Part shown: positions 60,499-61,957 of the stretch, piece after piece
Position numbering within the stretch: the first letter of the stretch is position 1
Layout: every line of letters starts with the position of its first letter
Source: Deltaproteobacteria bacterium
GTDB taxonomy: Bacteria; Desulfobacterota; Deferrimicrobia; Deferrimicrobiales; Deferrimicrobiaceae
Direction of reading: 5' to 3'
Assembly: GCA_016218975.1 (NCBI GenBank)
Contig: JACRCO010000034.1
Coordinates: 1-61,957, forward strand
Length of the DNA: 61,957 nt
Translations under genes and position numbers: made by a program
Notes under the pieces: generated by a model
What the model saw: only the letters and a program-made list of their open reading frames with translations
Database searches by the model: none
What the model was told of the DNA's origin: nothing

Positions 60499-61957
60499 AA
60501 TAGTCCGCCGTACGAACCGAGGCCCGCTTCGGTAAGCAGTACCAGACCTCGATCGTGCGGCGATCGTGGATAAGCACCTTCTTCACCACTCGGCGGAGAA
60601 GGTGCTTTTTTTGCGGGTTCGTCCCGTTCGCCATCGTCTCGTCGAACTCCCTCAGGATCTCTTCGAGCATCTCCTTGTCGACCGGCGGGATCGTAAGCCG
60701 GCCTTTCCGGGCAGCCAGTTCTTTTCTCTCGATCTCCAGCGCTTCCAGGGTGGCGGTGAGGTCCTTGACCTTCTGGTTGCATAGGTCGGGCTTCATGGTC
60801 CCGGCCTCGAACGCTTCGAAGTACCGGTCGAGCTTGGCCCGTGCCTTGGCGATCTGACTCTCGATCCGGGCGAGCTCCTTCTTCAGGGCGGGTTTCTCCG
60901 CGACCAGCAGCTCGTTCGCCTTTGCCCACAGGCGGGCCATGAAATCCTCGTCCCGGAGCATCGTCCGGATGTCCTTGATGATCGCCGCCTCGAGGAGGTC
61001 GGCCCGCACGTAGTCCTGGTCGCATTCGCGGATGCGCCAGCGCTTGTTGCAGAGGTAGTAGGGGAACTTGCGGCCATGATTACGTGTGCTCACCCCGACC
61101 ATGTGGGTCTTGCACTTGGCGCAGTAGATGATGCCGGCCAACAGTCGTTCTTCCCCGTTGTCGAACCGGCGGCCGCTCAAGGTCTCCACGCGGTCTTTGA
61201 GGAGCCCCTTGGTCTTGTCGAAGAGGGCCTCGGAGACGATGGGCTGGTGGGTTCCCTCGTAGATCACCTCGCGCCAGCGGATCTTCCCCACGTAGATCGG
61301 GTTCCTGACCATGTGGAGGATCACCTGTTTGGTCCACTTCTGCCCGCTGCGCTTGCGGTGACCGGCCTCGTTGAGCTTGTGGCAGATTGTCTGCATCCCT
61401 TCCCGTCCGAAGGCGTACATCTGGAACATCTTCCTGACGATGAGGGCCTCCTCCTCGTTGATCACGAGGCCCTTTTCCGGATCGAGCGTGAATCCGTACG
61501 GGACGTTTCCGCCCACAAACTTTCCGCCCTTGGCCTTCTTCTCCATCCCGACCTTTGTGCGTTCGACGATGGTGGCGTGCTCGAACTCCGCGAAGACGCC
61601 CAGCATCTGGAGCATCATCTTCCCGGCGGCATTCGCGGTATCGAACGGCTCGGTGATGCTTTTCAGCGCGATCCCGTTCTTCGTGAGCTCATCGACCATC
61701 ATTGCGAGCTCGCGGACCTTGCGGGATAGCCGGTCCACCCGGAACACGAGAAGAGTATCGAACGCCCGGGCCCCGGCGTCGTAGAGCATCTCCTCGAGGC
61801 CCGGGCGGTTCATGTGCGTCCCGGATTCGGTGTCGCGGAAGAGCTTGTGGAGGCGCCAGTCGTCTCCGTACTGCGATTTGCAGTAGGCCTCCAGCCGTTC
61901 CGACTGGGCCCCGAGGGAGTATTTCTGGTGGTCTTCGTCGGTCGAGATGCGGGTGTA
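60464..61957 (-). CDS. Large serine recombinase (5' end outside the window)
   Basis: At least 497 residues; the frame is open to the right edge, where YTRISTDEDHQK is the catalytic start (Ser of RIST). Only about ten N-terminal residues are missing. Resolvase domain includes VFRVDRLSRKVREL and GKMMLQMLGVFAEFE. Recombinase domain GGNVPYGFTLDPE follows, then a zinc beta-ribbon (IIYCAKCKTHM ... YYLC) and a coiled coil (about 340-410 of the visible part). Integrates or excises mobile elements. Its 3' end lies in tRNA-Asn. Confidence 0.92.
   Translation of the reverse strand, partial: YTRISTDEDHQKYSLGAQSERLEAYCKSQYGDDWRLHKLFRDTESGTHMNRPGLEEMLYDAGARAFDTLLVFRVDRLSRKVRELAMMVDELTKNGIALKSITEPFDTANAAGKMMLQMLGVFAEFEHATIVERTKVGMEKKAKGGKFVGGNVPYGFTLDPEKGLVINEEEALIVRKMFQMYAFGREGMQTICHKLNEAGHRKRSGQKWTKQVILHMVRNPIYVGKIRWREVIYEGTHQPIVSEALFDKTKGLLKDRVETLSGRRFDNGEERLLAGIIYCAKCKTHMVGVSTRNHGRKFPYYLCNKRWRIRECDQDYVRADLLEAAIIKDIRTMLRDEDFMARLWAKANELLVAEKPALKKELARIESQIAKARAKLDRYFEAFEAGTMKPDLCNQKVKDLTATLEALEIERKELAARKGRLTIPPVDKEMLEEILREFDETMANGTNPQKKHLLRRVVKKVLIHDRRTIEVWYCLPKRASVRTADYLAPWAGLEPAT

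Overview
The window is a GC-rich (roughly 60-65%), gene-dense bacterial chromosome segment. It holds complete housekeeping operons with many 4-bp ATGA/GTGA start-stop overlaps. Gram-negative markers are a Tat-exported hydrolase, an OmpA-domain protein, an AsmA-family protein, an M48 lipoprotein with TPRs and a LapA-family protein. GatCAB, queE/queC, a short core-type methionine synthase, an AhbC-like radical SAM protein beside hemE/hemH/hemG, a sigma-54 promoter and a probable selenoprotein together suggest an anaerobic or microaerobic deltaproteobacterium-like lineage (Desulfobacterota/Desulfuromonadota). That placement is inference; no rRNA gene is present.

Layout. 1-8.1 kb: the 3' end of a Mg-chelatase-type ATPase gene, a hybrid PAS histidine kinase, trmO, a trypsin-like protease, a DUF1059 protein, a THUMP-domain rRNA methyltransferase, a Tat-exported metallo-beta-lactamase-fold hydrolase, then a decayed, AT-richer patch with gene fragments. 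8.4-20 kb: gatC-gatA-gatB, an AsmA protein, a nicotinamidase-like hydrolase, nicotinate phosphoribosyltransferase, mtnA and glnE, tightly packed on the + strand. 20-28.5 kb: a small orphan gene, queC/queE, a CDF transporter, a lapA-wHTH-nth-plsC run, an MFS transporter, nadE and a nucleotidyltransferase/small-partner pair. 28.8-38 kb: an OmpA protein, an AbrB-PIN pair, a zinc-ribbon protein divergent from an S24-type repressor, core-MetE, RqcH, a glutaredoxin-like protein, a LOG-family protein, an FmdB-type zinc ribbon and an NDUFA9-like reductase. 37.7-39 kb: a HAF-repeat surface protein with a sigma-54 promoter and a Gly/Cys C-terminal signal. 39-48.3 kb, minus strand: ahbC-like, hemE, hemH, hemG, a 4Fe-4S protein, a pabB-pabC fusion and pfk. 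48.4-59.3 kb: a coiled-coil protein, an M48 protease, corA, a YbhGFSR-like ABC exporter, an FAD oxidoreductase, a thioesterase and a membrane protein. 59.3-62 kb: a DedA-rhodanese fusion, tRNA-Asn, and a large serine recombinase whose 3' end lies inside that tRNA, so the right edge is probably the start of an integrated element.

The most interesting signals are four. (1) The DedA-rhodanese gene carries an in-frame TGA two codons after its active-site Cys. It is followed at the right distance by a SECIS-like hairpin and by 56 further in-frame codons of rhodanese sequence: a candidate membrane selenoprotein. (2) A dispersed intergenic repeat family occurs, including a perfect 47-bp inverted repeat. 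(3) The HAF-repeat surface protein has a sigma-54 promoter. (4) The S24 repressor has direct-repeat operators three helical turns apart. Working links: nicotinamidase, NAPRTase and nadE form a Preiss-Handler NAD salvage route; GatCAB and tRNA-Asn may serve tRNA-dependent amidation; hemE-hemH-hemG form the late protoporphyrin-dependent haem pathway beside an alternative-pathway radical SAM homologue.
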